Positions 48,418-60,007 of a DNA stretch of 64,000 nt are shown here, in pieces. The position numbers and the translations under genes are program-made. The stretch's first letter is position 1. Each line of letters opens with the position of its first letter. Under the pieces are notes generated by a model. It was not told where the DNA came from. It searched no databases and was given only the letters and a program-made list of their open reading frames with translations. The DNA comes from Hymenopellis radicata (taxonomy: Eukaryota; Basidiomycota; Agaricomycetes; Agaricales; Physalacriaceae), in NCBI GenBank assembly GCA_015501595.1, contig JADNRX010000003.1, positions 620,001-684,000 of the forward strand. The letters run 5' to 3'.

Positions 48418-51400
48418 GTCCACGCAGAACCCTCCGCCGGGTTTCCATCTATCCAAAAAGGGCCGTGTTGTCAAAGATGGCCATGGTGGCAAACGGAGCG
48501 GCTCTGGTCGAAGGCCGCGTACAAGCGCAGGCTCAGTAGCTCCCAGAACAACCTCCACCAGAACTTCGGCACCAAGAGCTGCTGCCAACCTCGAGTCAAC
48601 CGCTGGCTCAACTCGTCAGCCGCCAAGAGCACCCCGGCAACCCTCCACCACTACTTCAGCATTCTTCCTTCCACGAGAGACGCGAGAGCCGCGCCCTCTA
48701 GGCTCTCAAAATCTCACTTCTGCAATGCCAAACCCGCAAGTCAACGCCAATCCGGTGCGCCGCGAGCCTGAAGCAGGTATGTATCTCAAGATCTATTTTC
48801 GTGAATCCTAATTGACCAGTTCTCAGCTCAGAGTTTCTTCCCTTCCCAGAATGCGAATTCTGGTTCGATTTTGCGTGATACCTTGTCACAACTGAATGCT
48901 GGTCTTGCATTCGTCAACGATAACGACGAGCATGCCGATATTGCGTCTGGAGGAGCTGAAATCGATGATACGTTGTTGGATGAGATACTTCTGGAGGGCG
49001 ACGATATACTACCCGAGGAAGATTCGGACCCCCCTCCACAATCATTAATCCACCAATACCTACGTTCAGTGAAGCAGCGCATTGTCACAGAGATCGAGAA
49101 GCATGGTCAGCCTTCGTGTTACGAGGACGGAGACTTCTATCATCGACCGAGGCACCCCGTCTTTGCTCTACAATCTAGTGCGACTACCGAGTTCACGCCT
49201 GACGTGTTGTATGAACGAGATGTTTTCGTCTGGCTGCCGCATTTACTTCCCGGGCATCCAGATACGTTTAGATGCGAGTGCGGAATGCACTTGTCGAAGC
49301 ATGGTAAGAACTTATTTCTGTCATCGATTCTTAGGTTGCTTATTCGATGCTGCAGGCTACAACGAGAACCCTGTTGCACGTCGGGTCAGAAGAGCTTTAG
49401 AGCTTGACTACTTCCTTTTCACCAATCGCTTTTGGTGCGATAAAGACCGCACAGACTCCCCCGGTTGTGGTGCAAGTTATCAAGGAACTCACCCGTTTAT
49501 TATTGCGCAACTGCCACGATTCGTGCAAGAGGCGTTTCCCAGTATGTATTTGCTTGCATCTGTTCGTATTCTGGGTTCTGAATATTCTTCGATAGCATTC
49601 ATTTCCACACGCGGTGCTGTAGACAAGTCGGTTATGTCGCAAATGAATTCGCTCATCGTTAAGCGAGTGGGACCGTCGCCGTTCTCGGAGATGATTTCCG
49701 AGCTACAGCATAGACATCACGCTCGAATCGAGCTGATGTATTACGCGGCTGCTTTGCATTACGGTCTGCATGGCACCAAGCGCATTCCGCAGTTCTCAGC
49801 ATTCAATGATCGTACCGGCTTTGCTGGATGCCCGCCGACGTCTCCTTATTTGAAAGCCATGTTTATTGATTATATTGGGGCGCATCGCATCTACATGGAC
49901 CGCGCTCAAGCCACGCTTCCGTTAGACATTGCAAAGGCTGACCATACATTTGACGTAAGTTATCCAGTTGACTTCAGATCACTTCAACTCATTTCGCGCT
50001 AGGTGCTCAAGTATATGGGCGGTCTCAATGGTGAGAAGATCTGGAAGGCAGAGTACAATCTTGTCAATCAGTTCGAAGAGGTTCGCGCGGAATGTCTCAC
50101 ATTGACCAAGTCGCTGTCGTTTGTGCGAGAGATGTTCGAGAAGGTTCAGGAGAGTTTGAAAGCACTGGGTCATCCGCCCACGATGATTCTGTATACCGAT
50201 TCACCGCAGTGTAGGTAACTCCGTTACATGTTTTCTCTTGACTTATCCTTCCTCTCAGCCGAGCAGGGATTTCACGAAGCAATTACCAAGTCTCTCGCTG
50301 AGAACGTTCGACATATTTCGACATGGACTGATCTTTCCCAGCTGCAGCGTACACCGACTACGAATGTCTCTTTTGACTTCTGCAGCTACTCCATCGTAAT
50401 GGATGATCTGGCAGCGGAAATCTTAAGCGAAGCGACTGCTACGCATGCAGGAAGTATCTATGTACTTGGGTTTGCCATCAAGTATCATTTGTCACCCGAC
50501 GGTACACCTGAACTGGATGTTATTCAACTTCGAACATCGAATCGAGTTGTAGTTTTTCAGGTTAGGCCGCGGCTCTACTTGCTTAACTCGAGTGATATTA
50601 ATCTATCGACAGGTTTCAGCATTCAAATCTCGGAGCCACTTTGTGCCGTCACTTATTGCCATCCTCTCAAACTCGTCAATCATCAAAGTCGGGTTTGAGA
50701 TTCGAAAGACACTGTCTATTGTTGCCGATGCACTGTCTCTTCCCGATCTCCGCACCAATATACGCTCCTCCACAAATCCCTCATTTATCGACCTCGGAGA
50801 ATACGTGGAGTTGTTGATGATCCCAATGCTTCGTATCATGCTCTTGTTGGCACTGTCTTGATGCGATGCTATCTCCCTCCTTCATCTGATATGTCATGGA
50901 GTTCAGAGCTGTCGAATAGTGCAATCGATGCACTGTACACTGAGACAGACTCAATCTGGCAGCTATGGATAGCATTGTCCCAGCGAGAAGCTGTTGGTCT
51001 CCGACTGACGCCTAATCAGGCCACGCTGCACGGTCAGCTTATAACGCTTGTGCAGGGCTGTAAACCCGTTCTTCGAGGATCCATTATTGGTCAGCATTCG
51101 GGATACTGTACTAACGGGACCAAGTCTTCACGGCATGTTACGCGTTACGCTCAGTCTTCACTGGATTAGGTCTTCACATCAAGGCACAAAGGCGGCAATT
51201 GCCTTATTTGGAGCGGTGGCGCTAGCCGCCGCGCGAAAAATTTCCTTTTCTAGCCTGTATCGGGGAAAATTTGAAGCCGTTACGTGTTATGCGAGACCTC
51301 AGGTCTTCACTCACGCGGCCCCGTTACGCGTTATGTGAAGACATGGTCCCGTTAGTACAGTATCTTGATGCTGCCATGGATGTTAACGGACAGACACGTC

Positions 51401-53895
51401 GTATAAACATTACGCCCAGTCGATCTCTTATCCAGATCACCGAAGTTCTCGTTCCAGGCGCGATTCATACTCTTCATCGACAAACAGTCGACTGGATCTT
51501 CAATCATGGTGCACAAGCCGTTGTCGCGACTAGTCAACTTCGATCACGTTCCTCACAGTCTCCATTACCCTCTAGCTCTTCCATATTCGGCTTTTCCCAT
51601 CCTGCTCCGCCCAGTACCACACTTGATGATGATCATTCTGACTTTACCATCTCCTATGATGATTCTGCACATTCCGGGGAACTTCACTTTGACATGTGGG
51701 AGCCCTCCGAGAATGATTTATTTATGGAGGATGGGGATTCAGACTCTGAGTCTGATCAAGAGTCTGATTGGGACTTGGAGGTAAGTTGTCTACTGAGGAC
51801 CGAGGTCCATCTTAATACTAGATTCTCAATTTATGCAGGATGCTCTCGAAGCGCTCGAACATGCACATTCAATACTTCGGGAAGCTGTAGCTGGTGACGA
51901 AGTCGCAACTCGTGTTCTTGATGATGCGTTTCACTTCATGGATCGCCTCCTTCGACTGCTATCAAAGAAGCACTCTGCCTTTAAAGCCTTTTGTCACGAT
52001 TTCAGTGAGGCGATCTTTATACGAGACCGGGACGATGAACGTGCAGTCCGAACTGTCTTAGAGAGACGTGGCGTTAATTGGGAGTTTGCGAGACGTGCAA
52101 AAGCAGCAGGATTAAACCGTCGCATTCGACGCTATATCCCTGATCGGAACACACTTGGAAAGCGCCTTTCCTTGTTATTCACTGGTTATCAGGATATTGT
52201 TTGTTCAACAAAAACGGCGAGTGGCTCCCGACGCACTCATGATCGGTTCTTCAGCGACGACGCTCGGGACATGGCTGCTCGTCTGCTTAAGACCGTTCGT
52301 CTTGGATTCCTTTCTGATCCCCAAGGATCTCGCTTTACTACGTGATGGGCAAGGATCGGGATGGCCTTACACTGTACCGTACAGTACGTGGCACCAATTC
52401 GGTTGAAGGTGGTGTTCATATGGCCGTCCGCCGTGTCTTTGGATCACTGAAGGCATCCCCGGAGCTTGCTGAAAAGATTCTTATTTATTGGATATTCCGG
52501 CGCAATCAGTCGGTACGTTTTTTCACCATATATGATATCCAGGCAGTGCCATATACTAAAATGTATTCTTGTCAGGTCGGGTATCGGAATCGAACTGGTC
52601 GAAAATTCTGCGGTCATTTTGATCTGTGGGTCTCTGATGAGATTGTCGAGATTACAGCACTTTTGGATGTCATGCCTTCCTTCCGTCTACCTCGCTTACT
52701 CGCGACACGCATTGCCACTGTAGAGACCTTTGGAATTGTCCCTATGGACACAACACTCGCTACCGAGCTTGGTATAACAACCTTGCCACCGCGAAAGCTT
52801 GAAGGAATCCCACACCATAACGACCTTCCCGTTCACACCTTATCACGCCTTTCGACTCGTCCTATGAGCCAGTATCGCTATCTGCAACTTCGTCAGCGCA
52901 CGCTACACCCTGTACTTCCCGTTTCTACTCATGCGGAGTATCGTACATTCAAGGAGCTTATTAACGATCCGATATTCCAGCGGGTCGTGCAAGTCATCCA
53001 CCACACGAGGCATACAAGAACATTGACTTCAAACTCCTCGCGCAGTCCTGGAACAATAAGGTCAATACGCAGGATCGCACGATTGCTGATACAAGCCGTC
53101 GGTTGTACTACAAGCTCCCGGCTCAGCTTGAGCTTCATCACAAGAAGACGATCTTGTGGAAGTCGGAGCGGTCGACACTCTTTATGGGCGAGAATGCTAT
53201 TGCTCTAAAAGCATTCACGGACCTCATTGCATCAGACGATAATTCAACAGCAACGTTACCGGCTATGACACTCCCAGGAAACGAGACAGATGATGCCTTC
53301 CGAACATGTACGTTGCATTGGATTCAGATATCCAACTTTGGCTGACTGGCGACGCGATGTAGTACAGGATATTCGTGAACAGCTTGACCTGGACTCCTTT
53401 GATGGGATTGGCCATCATCTTACAGCGCATCTCGACGCCGACGATGAACAGACAGATATTATTCCGATGGCTGAAGGTGGGGGTAGTACAGATATGGATG
53501 TCAGCCCCAGTCGGGAAGAAAGCGGCAGTCAGTTGGATGTCGAAACCCACCATCAAGGCGGAGGCGACGACATGGAGGTCGATTCATCTGGTGGCACTCA
53601 GGCTGTCATTCCGCTTGCCTCTACATCAAGAGCCCACATATTCCAACAGCAGATGCTGCAGAACGACGGCACACTCGGACCTCGCCGTGAGCCGACCGTT
53701 GCGGCCTCAGGCAAGAAGAAAGGCCGCTGCGCCGTTTGCACAAAGGTCATGTGTAGTCGCCGTGCAGACTGTCCAGGGAAAGGTGGTCGTGAGCTTTGTC
53801 GATGTGGTCATCCTGCGCTCAAGAAAGGCGAAAGGGTTCGGGTGAAGGAGAAAGTCGTTGTCGCGTACTTAGCGGCTCAGGCGAGAGCACAATAG
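48418..53895 (+). pseudogene. Very large DDE-type transposase with inserted exonuclease-like domain (broken)
   Basis: The start MSTQNPPPGFHLSKKGRVVK leads into a Ser/Pro/Arg-rich tail. Next is a cysteine-rich DUF6729-like region (VFVWLPHLLPG, FRCECGMHLSKHG, LDYFLFTNRFWCDK, CGASYQGTHPF). Then a transposase core: first Asp in KADHTFDVLKYMGG (49940-49942), a strand-rich WKAEYNLVNQFEEV segment, and second Asp in MILYTDSPQ (50198-50200). A 3'-5' exonuclease-like domain follows (IYVLGFAIKY, LDVIQLRTSNRVVVFQ, SNSSIIKVGFEIRKTL), but its expected acidic residues are replaced (A and K in place of D and E). The Glu candidate is in RGTNSVEGGVHMAVRRVFGS (52405-52407). The C-terminal Cys cluster reads RCAVCTKVMCSRRADCPGKG. 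One-base frame breaks lie near 50806, 52330, 53010 and 53320, and a 255 bp MITE sits in an exon. The introns are normal, so it was once expressed. Confidence 0.75.
51106..51360. mobile_element. Nested 255 bp MITE with TIRs and TA target duplication
   Basis: The ends are CTGTACTAACGGGACCAAGT and, on the other strand, CTGTACTAACGGGACCATGT; the similarity extends through GTCTTCAC to about 36 bases. TA flanks both sides (51104-51105, 51361-51362). It contains several GTCTTCAC octamers (three at the left end, two at the right counting GTGAAGAC) and no coding capacity. It lies inside an exon of the transposase; without it and one TA the frame reads GQHSGY|LDAAMDVNGQ. The TA duplication points to a Tc1/mariner- or pogo-type source for mobility. 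Confidence 0.88.
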
Positions 53896-54919
53896 GATAG
53901 GATTAAAAATTCATTTGATATGTAATCTGAAATGAGGACTATGGCGGCGCGCGCTCGTATGCGTCCGTAACGGACAGTACTCGCGACGCGCAGAGAAGTA
54001 AATGTTGGGGCTGCACAGCTAAGCACTGGTGAGTGTACATGGCCCCAAGAAGCTCTGGAAAAGTATTCATGAACGGGTGAACAATGAGATGACAACAGAA
54101 ACTACTTACATGGTCACGACAGTGGTGGTCTTTAGCTGGGAGGGATGGGCTGCACTGGGGCAGGCTGTTGGAAGCCATAGCTTCTCTGTGTCAGGTGCTG
54201 CATCTTAGCGGACGTTGAGAGCGGGATGGGGAGCGATAAGGCGGCATGGGGTGCTCGGATCGGGCTGCTTTTCTGTACAGCGTGTCCTTGGACATTTCCG
54301 AGGCACACGCTCACGCTCGTGTCTTCAGGTGCTTTGCGTCGTTGGCAACGCCTCGAGACTTTTCGTGGTGAACTCTGGGCGGTATAGCGGGATGCCCCCT
54401 CCTGGTTGTTGTTACGGGAAGCGATGGGGTCGTATGTAGTTAAGTATTGAGAAAGGTGGCGCAGACAACGAGGAATAGATGAAGTGGGCGCAGATGACGA
54501 GGAGTAGACGAGGTAGGTGGTTAGGTTGATATCAGAACCTGCAAAGGATATTGGTATGGTGGGGAAGGGGAGAGATAAAATGGTGACACACCTGCGATGC
54601 ATCATTTAATCATCGTCCAGGTCCTACGCGTCGTCGTCTTTCACAGTCGCCTTGATATCAAGTCTTCGTTGCGAGATTGACTCCAGATGTCCAAAGTTCT
54701 GCCGCTCACTTGGAAGCACGCAGCGGGAAGCGTCCGTAAGAGCGTCACCGAAACGCCCGTGATGTCGCCTTTGGCATCGTTGCATTCGGTGTCGATGTGG
54801 AAGAATGAAAACTTCAAAAAGAGTGTGTCGTTTTGAAACGGCGATCGGATTCGGAGTTCAAGTGGAGTCGAGTCACGGATCCATTGCCATCTCGACCCGT
54901 TTGATCTTATCGTGATTAG

Positions 54920-55624
54920 CAACTTGAAAACCATTGGCTGGGGTCTATCCCCAAAATGAGCCGTGCCCCGAATGGACATAGCCTTGAAAACCGATGGCGC
55001 GCCAAATCAACGCATAGGCCGCACTTGAAAACGAAAAACGGAACACGTATATTTCGGCTCCCAGAGCATTTAGCATCAAATGCTGATGCCAGTACATTGG
55101 TATGGAAGTCTAGATAACCCTCCCTTTCTTCTTTTTTTCCCTCTTTCTTTCAACTTGAAAAAACTTGAAAAACCGTCCGTCTGAACGGACATAGACCATA
55201 GGCCATAAAAATTGAACTTTTTGGCCAAAATGTGTGGTCCCTGTGCGGATAAAATCCGACCTTTTTGTCAGAAATGTCTAAGCCGGGGTGCGGATAAGAA
55301 CTTGGGAGCCAGACGAGGTCTGATGCCTGTCCGGATAAAATTTTGGGTCTGTCGGATGCTCGTGAGCCGAGCGGCACTGGATCGGCCTCGAGAGGGAAAA
55401 CTTGATCAAAGTTGGGCAAAAGTCCGTCTTTTGGCTGTTTCGGCGTAAATTTACCTTGTTTAGCCAGAATCTTGGCATTTTTCATCATATCGGGACGTGC
55501 CGTAAAATTTTGCGCCACATCTAGGTCTGGTACAAGGTCCGGATAAAAATCGAGCATTTTTGAGGTCTAATCCTAGGTGCGGATACACCTTCCTTTTTGG
55601 GATCCGGATAACTCGGTGGCTCGG
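54920..55624. repeat. Subterminal repeat array in the right arm of the transposon
   Basis: Two short motifs recur. CTTGAAAA occurs at about 54924, 54983, 55023, 55154 and 55164. G(T/A)(G/C)CGGATA occurs at about 55243, 55288, 55329, 55537, 55577 and 55602. Each also occurs in the left arm (CCTTGAAAC near 48212; GTGCGGATAAAA near 48195). Such arrays are typical transposase-binding sites. Confidence 0.65.
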
Positions 55625-55658
55625 GGATCAGACATTTTGGGGCATTATCGGGGGTCCT
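55625..55658 (-). repeat. Right terminal inverted repeat
   Basis: On the minus strand it starts AGGACCCCCGATAATG and ends TGTCTGATCC; partner of 48159-48192. Confidence 0.9.
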
Positions 55659-55666
55659 CGTAAACC
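55659..55666. repeat. Right target site duplication
   Basis: CGTAAACC, identical to the left copy. Confidence 0.85.
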
Positions 55667-56085
55667 TAAGACAACATCACTGGTGGTGACACGGCAAGAA
55701 GACTCGGATTTCATCTCGCGGACTCGCTGCAATAATTTCGAAAGAGCAATTGAAATCCGTGCACAATAATGGATCTCACTTCTTCGTTGTTCGACGAGAT
55801 ATCCGTGTGTTTTAAGCCGCAGCATGACGGCAGTGGCTGCTGATGGTGGTTGGGAGAGCAGTGTATCCGGCCCGACAACCGAAGCTCTTCCAAGTTCCGC
55901 GGCTCAGCCTCACTGACGTCTCCTCGTTCAGCCTTCTCCGCGATGCAGCCAACTAATCCGAGCTCCTATGTATTGGCAAAAACCCCGGATCAACACCAGG
56001 GTCCGAGGATAGAGCTTGAGACAAGCTCGAGGTAAAGGAACAGCCATGGCGCTGGCAGGCATCCTTAACACTTAAGAGGTTGGCA

Positions 56086-57460
56086 ATGAACCTATTACTT
56101 GCCAGCATCCACCCCAACATGACTTGGACTGCGTGGGTTCTTCTTGCTTCGTTCGTACCGCACTCTGACCCAATCATTCATAGGGTACTGGACATTTCGT
56201 CAACCCCAGCGCCGCCAGCGACTGTGCGCGCGTTGCCACAAGAGTTGCTCGAACTTGTCTTTGAGCATCTTGGAAGCAACTTTTACTCTCTTAGGAACTG
56301 CTCCCTCGTTTGTCGAGAATGGACTTTACCTTCTCAGCGCATAATATTTCGTTCCGTGTTCTTGTCCGCGGAGACGCATTCCAAAACTTGGTCTGGCATC
56401 TTTCGGGTTTCCCCTCACATCGGAGGATTCGTACGCGAGTTGACTGTGCTCGGTGTCGCCTGCTCGGGTGCCATCTCTCACGAGTTCATTACCCATCTCT
56501 CAACCGGACTTCCTTTCTTTCCCCACCTAACACGGGTAGTCGTTCGACCTAGTATCGGCGTCTCGGACGACGTGCTAGACATTCTCTGTCGTCTTCTGAA
56601 GACATCTGACCTACCCGTTCCGAGCCTCACCCTTTATTTCAATACCATTCATCGCTTTCACGACGTGTTTTCCCATTTTTGCGGTCTCCCCGTCCATCAC
56701 GTTATGCTTGATGAGCTTGGGAGGCTCCCGGATCCGCTTTCAGGCGTCATAGGAACATGTGAGACCAAGCTTCCATGGTTAAAGCGTCTCGAGCTTGCTC
56801 CTGGTAGCGTCGATACTCTGGAGCTCTTCATCGACTGGTTGGCGGATACTCGTACCGTGCTTCCTGCACTCCAAGAACTCCGATTGAACTTGTGGTCGGT
56901 ATCGGAACTACGAGAGTTGTGCAAACTCGTTCATTTCGGGGAGCTCCCGAGAACCATTGAACTCTTCCATTGTCATGTCGAAGGTAAATTTACCTCTGGT
57001 AATCTAAACAAGTTGTCCTGACCATTCTGCAGCATGCCATAATACAGACGTAGCTGAAAGCTCGACTTTTCCGCTGCCTCTGGTCCAATTTTCTCATGTC
57101 AAACTCACAGCTGGCATTCACAAAGACTGGAACGGTCGACATCTCACATGTTTCAGCAGCTGCGTACGGTTGTGGGCTGCCATCCTACAATACAACACGC
57201 GTTTCTGCATAACGAATGCATTGACTGAAATCACCTTGACGTTCAATAAAGACGTCGACGTGAAATCGCCCGAGACGTTATCCGCGTGGTGGGAGCTGGA
57301 CAGGGCGCTCGCATATCCTGCCTTTCGCGGCGTGCGAAGCGTCCAGTTTGAAGATCTTCGCGGGGATCGTTTGCCCTTTACGGATCCCAATGTTGTGACG
57401 AAGACGAGATTGTTGTTGCCAGGACTCACGGCAAGACGTATAATTCCTACTGGTACTTAG
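56086..57460 (+). CDS. F-box protein with repeat-like C-terminus
   Basis: About 440 residues in two exons. The F-box is at roughly residues 50-95: ALPQELLELVFEHLGSNFYS, LRNCSLVCREWTLPSQRIIF. The remainder is an alternation of hydrophobic strands and helices (FRVSPHIGGFVRELTVLGVA, LPWLKRLELAPGSVDTLELF, PALQELRLNLWSVSELRELC) like the irregular leucine-rich repeats of agaricomycete F-box proteins. An intron at 56983 (gtaaattt...ctgcag) joins HCHVEG to ACHNTDVAESSTFP. The end is LPGLTARRIIPTGT. Such F-box genes are numerous and fast-evolving in mushrooms. The start could instead be the next Met at 56119. Confidence 0.75.
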
Positions 57461-57850
57461 AACTTATGTATGTCAACACCTTATAATAAGCCATGAATAC
57501 TAATAAATAGCCGTATCAGCCGAGCAGCCGTGTCGTGTCTAACGCGTAATTTCGACAGTCTGTCCGATGTCTGTCGCTTCCTATTTTACCGTCATCAACA
57601 ACACTGATTACCGATAGAAAACTCCGGTGCGCTGCACAATGCGAGGCTGCGTCCTGGGGACAAATGAGTATATGCTTAGGACGACTTTCGTCAATCGTGG
57701 ATCACTCGACGTCTCGCACTGGCGTACACAGTGCTCAGAAGTGCATTGCGTGCAAGCATCGCTGATCAAGCAGCCCGACTGAATGCTTTGGAAGGCCGTG
57801 ACGAAGCCCCGCGGCTCAGGGTCAGAGAACGATGTCTACTTGACCAAGAG

Positions 57851-57858
57851 TATATATG
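57851..57858 (+). promoter_or_regulatory. TATA-like box of the FAD monooxygenase gene
   Basis: TATATATG about 50 bases before the ATG at 57908. Confidence 0.4.
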
Positions 57859-57907
57859 GCCATCTGTGGCACCTGAGCGTGTTATCCTATCGTTCAGACG
57901 CGTTTCA

Positions 57908-59945
57908 ATGGCTCCTTCGAAAGTTTTGATTGTATGTTTCCTTCCTTTTGTCTATCCAAAATGATTTTGATCATCTATGCTCGCGTAGGTTGGTGGTGGG
58001 CTCACAGGCCTTGTACTCGCGCTCTCGCTATTACAAAACGGCATCCCAGTTCGCCTTATCGACAAACTGTCCAGCTACAGAGTAGGTTTCAAGGGCTCCG
58101 CTATCCAGGTCCGTTACTATTATCTTGGAACTCCAAATTGTACTAGGTCTCATTTCTGATAGCCCAGAACTCTGGAAGTGTACCAACGACTAGGGATATT
58201 ACCTGAGATCTTGGCTATCAGCATGAGAATGGCGCCGGCTAAAGTTCATCTCCCCAACGGTCAGAGCCTTGTATTCGAGATGTTTACAGCTCTGGAGGAC
58301 CTGCCTGATCGTCCCTACGTATGCCGCGTCTCGCCATTACTTCGACGCGTGATTGACGTGTTTTTAGAACAACCCCAGCTTCTTGAGCCAGGATCACCAC
58401 GAGAGTTTCTCAGGAACCACATTATGAAGAACTATGGCTGCCAGGTCGAGTTGGGAACGGAGCTGGTGTCGTTTGAGCAAGATGAACGCGGCGTCGTTGC
58501 GCGCCTGAGGAAACATCACACCGATGGCTCCAATACAGAGGAGATTTTCTGGACCCCGTATCTTATGGGCGCAGATGGCGGCCATAGCATCGTTCGCAAG
58601 ATAGCTGGTTTACAATTCCTTGGTGACATGAAGAGCGAAGGGACAGCTGTCGTTGGGGATATCTACGTGAAATCCGGCGCCGATCCAAACGTGAATGCCG
58701 TTCCTCTCACAAACATTTTAATCTTTCTGATGACCGTGGTAGTTCTGGAACATGTGGGGCGACCGTTCTACAACGATGTACGCCAGTAATAGATGGTAAC
58801 ATCGGCGACTGACATATGTGCACAGGGTCTCACTTCGCGCGGATGAGAGAAAAGATGGACGCTATAACGTTATGATGGCTGGAGTAGCATTAGATACAGC
58901 TCTTGCAACCAGCTCTCGAGAGGAATTAATACGCGCCTTCCAGCATGCCACTGGAGCAACCGATATTGTTTTTGGCGATCTGGTATGGCTCTCACAGTTC
59001 AAGTACGTTGTTGGCCGTTGTCTAGGAGTCATCCCTGCCTACCTTTCCCTTAGTGTCCGCATGGGAATGCTAGAGACGTTCCAATCGGGTCGCGTCTTCG
59101 TTGGGGGAGGTGTGAAGTTGCAACGAGGCCCTTCAAAGCCGTTGGCTGACCTTCTCGATAGATGCTTGCCATGTTCATAGTCCCGCAGGCGGACAAGGTC
59201 TAAATACGAGCGTTCAAGACGCCGTGAGTGTTGACATCTCCTCATCTTGAACTCTCATATCCATGCACCCTAGTTCAACCTAGGATGGAAACTCGCACTT
59301 GTCCTCAAGGGCCTATCACCACAGAGTCTACTGGAAACATACTCGCTCGAGCGCGTCCCTGTCGTTGCGGCCATGCTCCAAAAGACCAAACACCTTACGG
59401 GGAAGATTTTAGAAAACATCAAGGCTGCTGCACCTGTGAGCTTTGTGAGCGACACCGAACTGCGCCAGTTTGGTATCACATACAGAGGAAGCCGCATCAC
59501 CGTTGATGACTACGCCTCTGCCGAGGAGGTCGTCGATTTCTACAGGTCCGGCGAAGATGGAAATGCCCGTGCTGGCGACAGAGCGCCCGACGCACCTGGT
59601 CTAGTGACCGAGTCTGGGGAAGTGACGACTCTTTTCAACTCGGGCATCTTTGCTTCCAACGCGCATACTGTACTGGCGTTCGCTAAGCAACCACCTCAGA
59701 TGCAGTTGTCTGTACCAAATCCGGAACTGGTCAAGGTCGCCATCGTAGTTCCACAAGGCTCAGCTTCCGGCGGCTTCATGACCGGCGGTCGTGTCTTTGT
59801 TGATTCGGAAGGCTTTATAGAGAAACATTACAGAGTGAAGGAAAGAGACTTGAGGTTCTTAGTAGTGCGACCAGATGGTGTGATTGGTGCACTCACGAAG
59901 AGTACCGAGGGGCTGAACACATACTTCCGGAAGATATTTGTATAA
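57908..59945 (+). CDS. FAD-dependent aromatic hydroxylase (phenol hydroxylase-like)
   Basis: A flavoprotein monooxygenase that adds an OH group to an aromatic ring using NAD(P)H and oxygen. The dinucleotide motif is rebuilt over an intron: MAPSKVLI|VGGGLTGLVLALSLLQNG. Then PRTLEVYQRLGILPEIL, the middle DG-type motif YLMGADGGHSIVRKIAGLQF, the second FAD motif VFVGGDACHVHSPAGGQGLN (split by an intron within Asp; usually GDAAH), SVQDAFNLGWKLALVLKG and YSLERVPVVAAML. The C-terminal thioredoxin-like domain of phenol hydroxylases is present (PVSFVSDTELRQFGI ... GDRAPDAPGL ... RFLVVRPDGVIGA). About eight exons, all in frame. The substrate is unknown; degradation of aromatics or secondary metabolism is plausible. 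Confidence 0.88.
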
Positions 59946-60007
59946 CACTTGTAACGACAACTATATGGGGTATGTAAAATACGTATGAACGAGATATACA
60001 AACAGTA

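Larger units (their letters stand above)
48159..55658 (+). mobile_element. 7.5 kb DNA transposon with TIRs and an 8 bp target duplication
   Basis: The left end AGGACCCCCGAAAATG and the right end, read on the other strand AGGACCCCCGATAATG, are 34 bp inverted repeats with 30 of 34 positions identical. The identical octamer CGTAAACC lies directly outside both ends (48151-48158 and 55659-55666). The interior has one long transposase-like gene on the plus strand and a 1.7 kb non-coding right arm with repeated motifs. Eight-base duplications occur with hAT, P and KDZ-type transposases among others; I cannot assign the superfamily. The perfect duplication suggests a fairly recent insertion, although the gene is now damaged. 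Confidence 0.9.

Noticed and set aside
48418..53895. Classifying the transposase as KDZ or hAT from the 8 bp duplication
   Set aside because: Several superfamilies make 8 bp duplications and the protein motifs do not clearly match either; left unassigned.
54132..54605. 157-codon minus-strand ORF in the right arm of the transposon
   Set aside because: It could be an accessory gene, but composition is low-complexity and no motif, splice pattern or promoter supports it.
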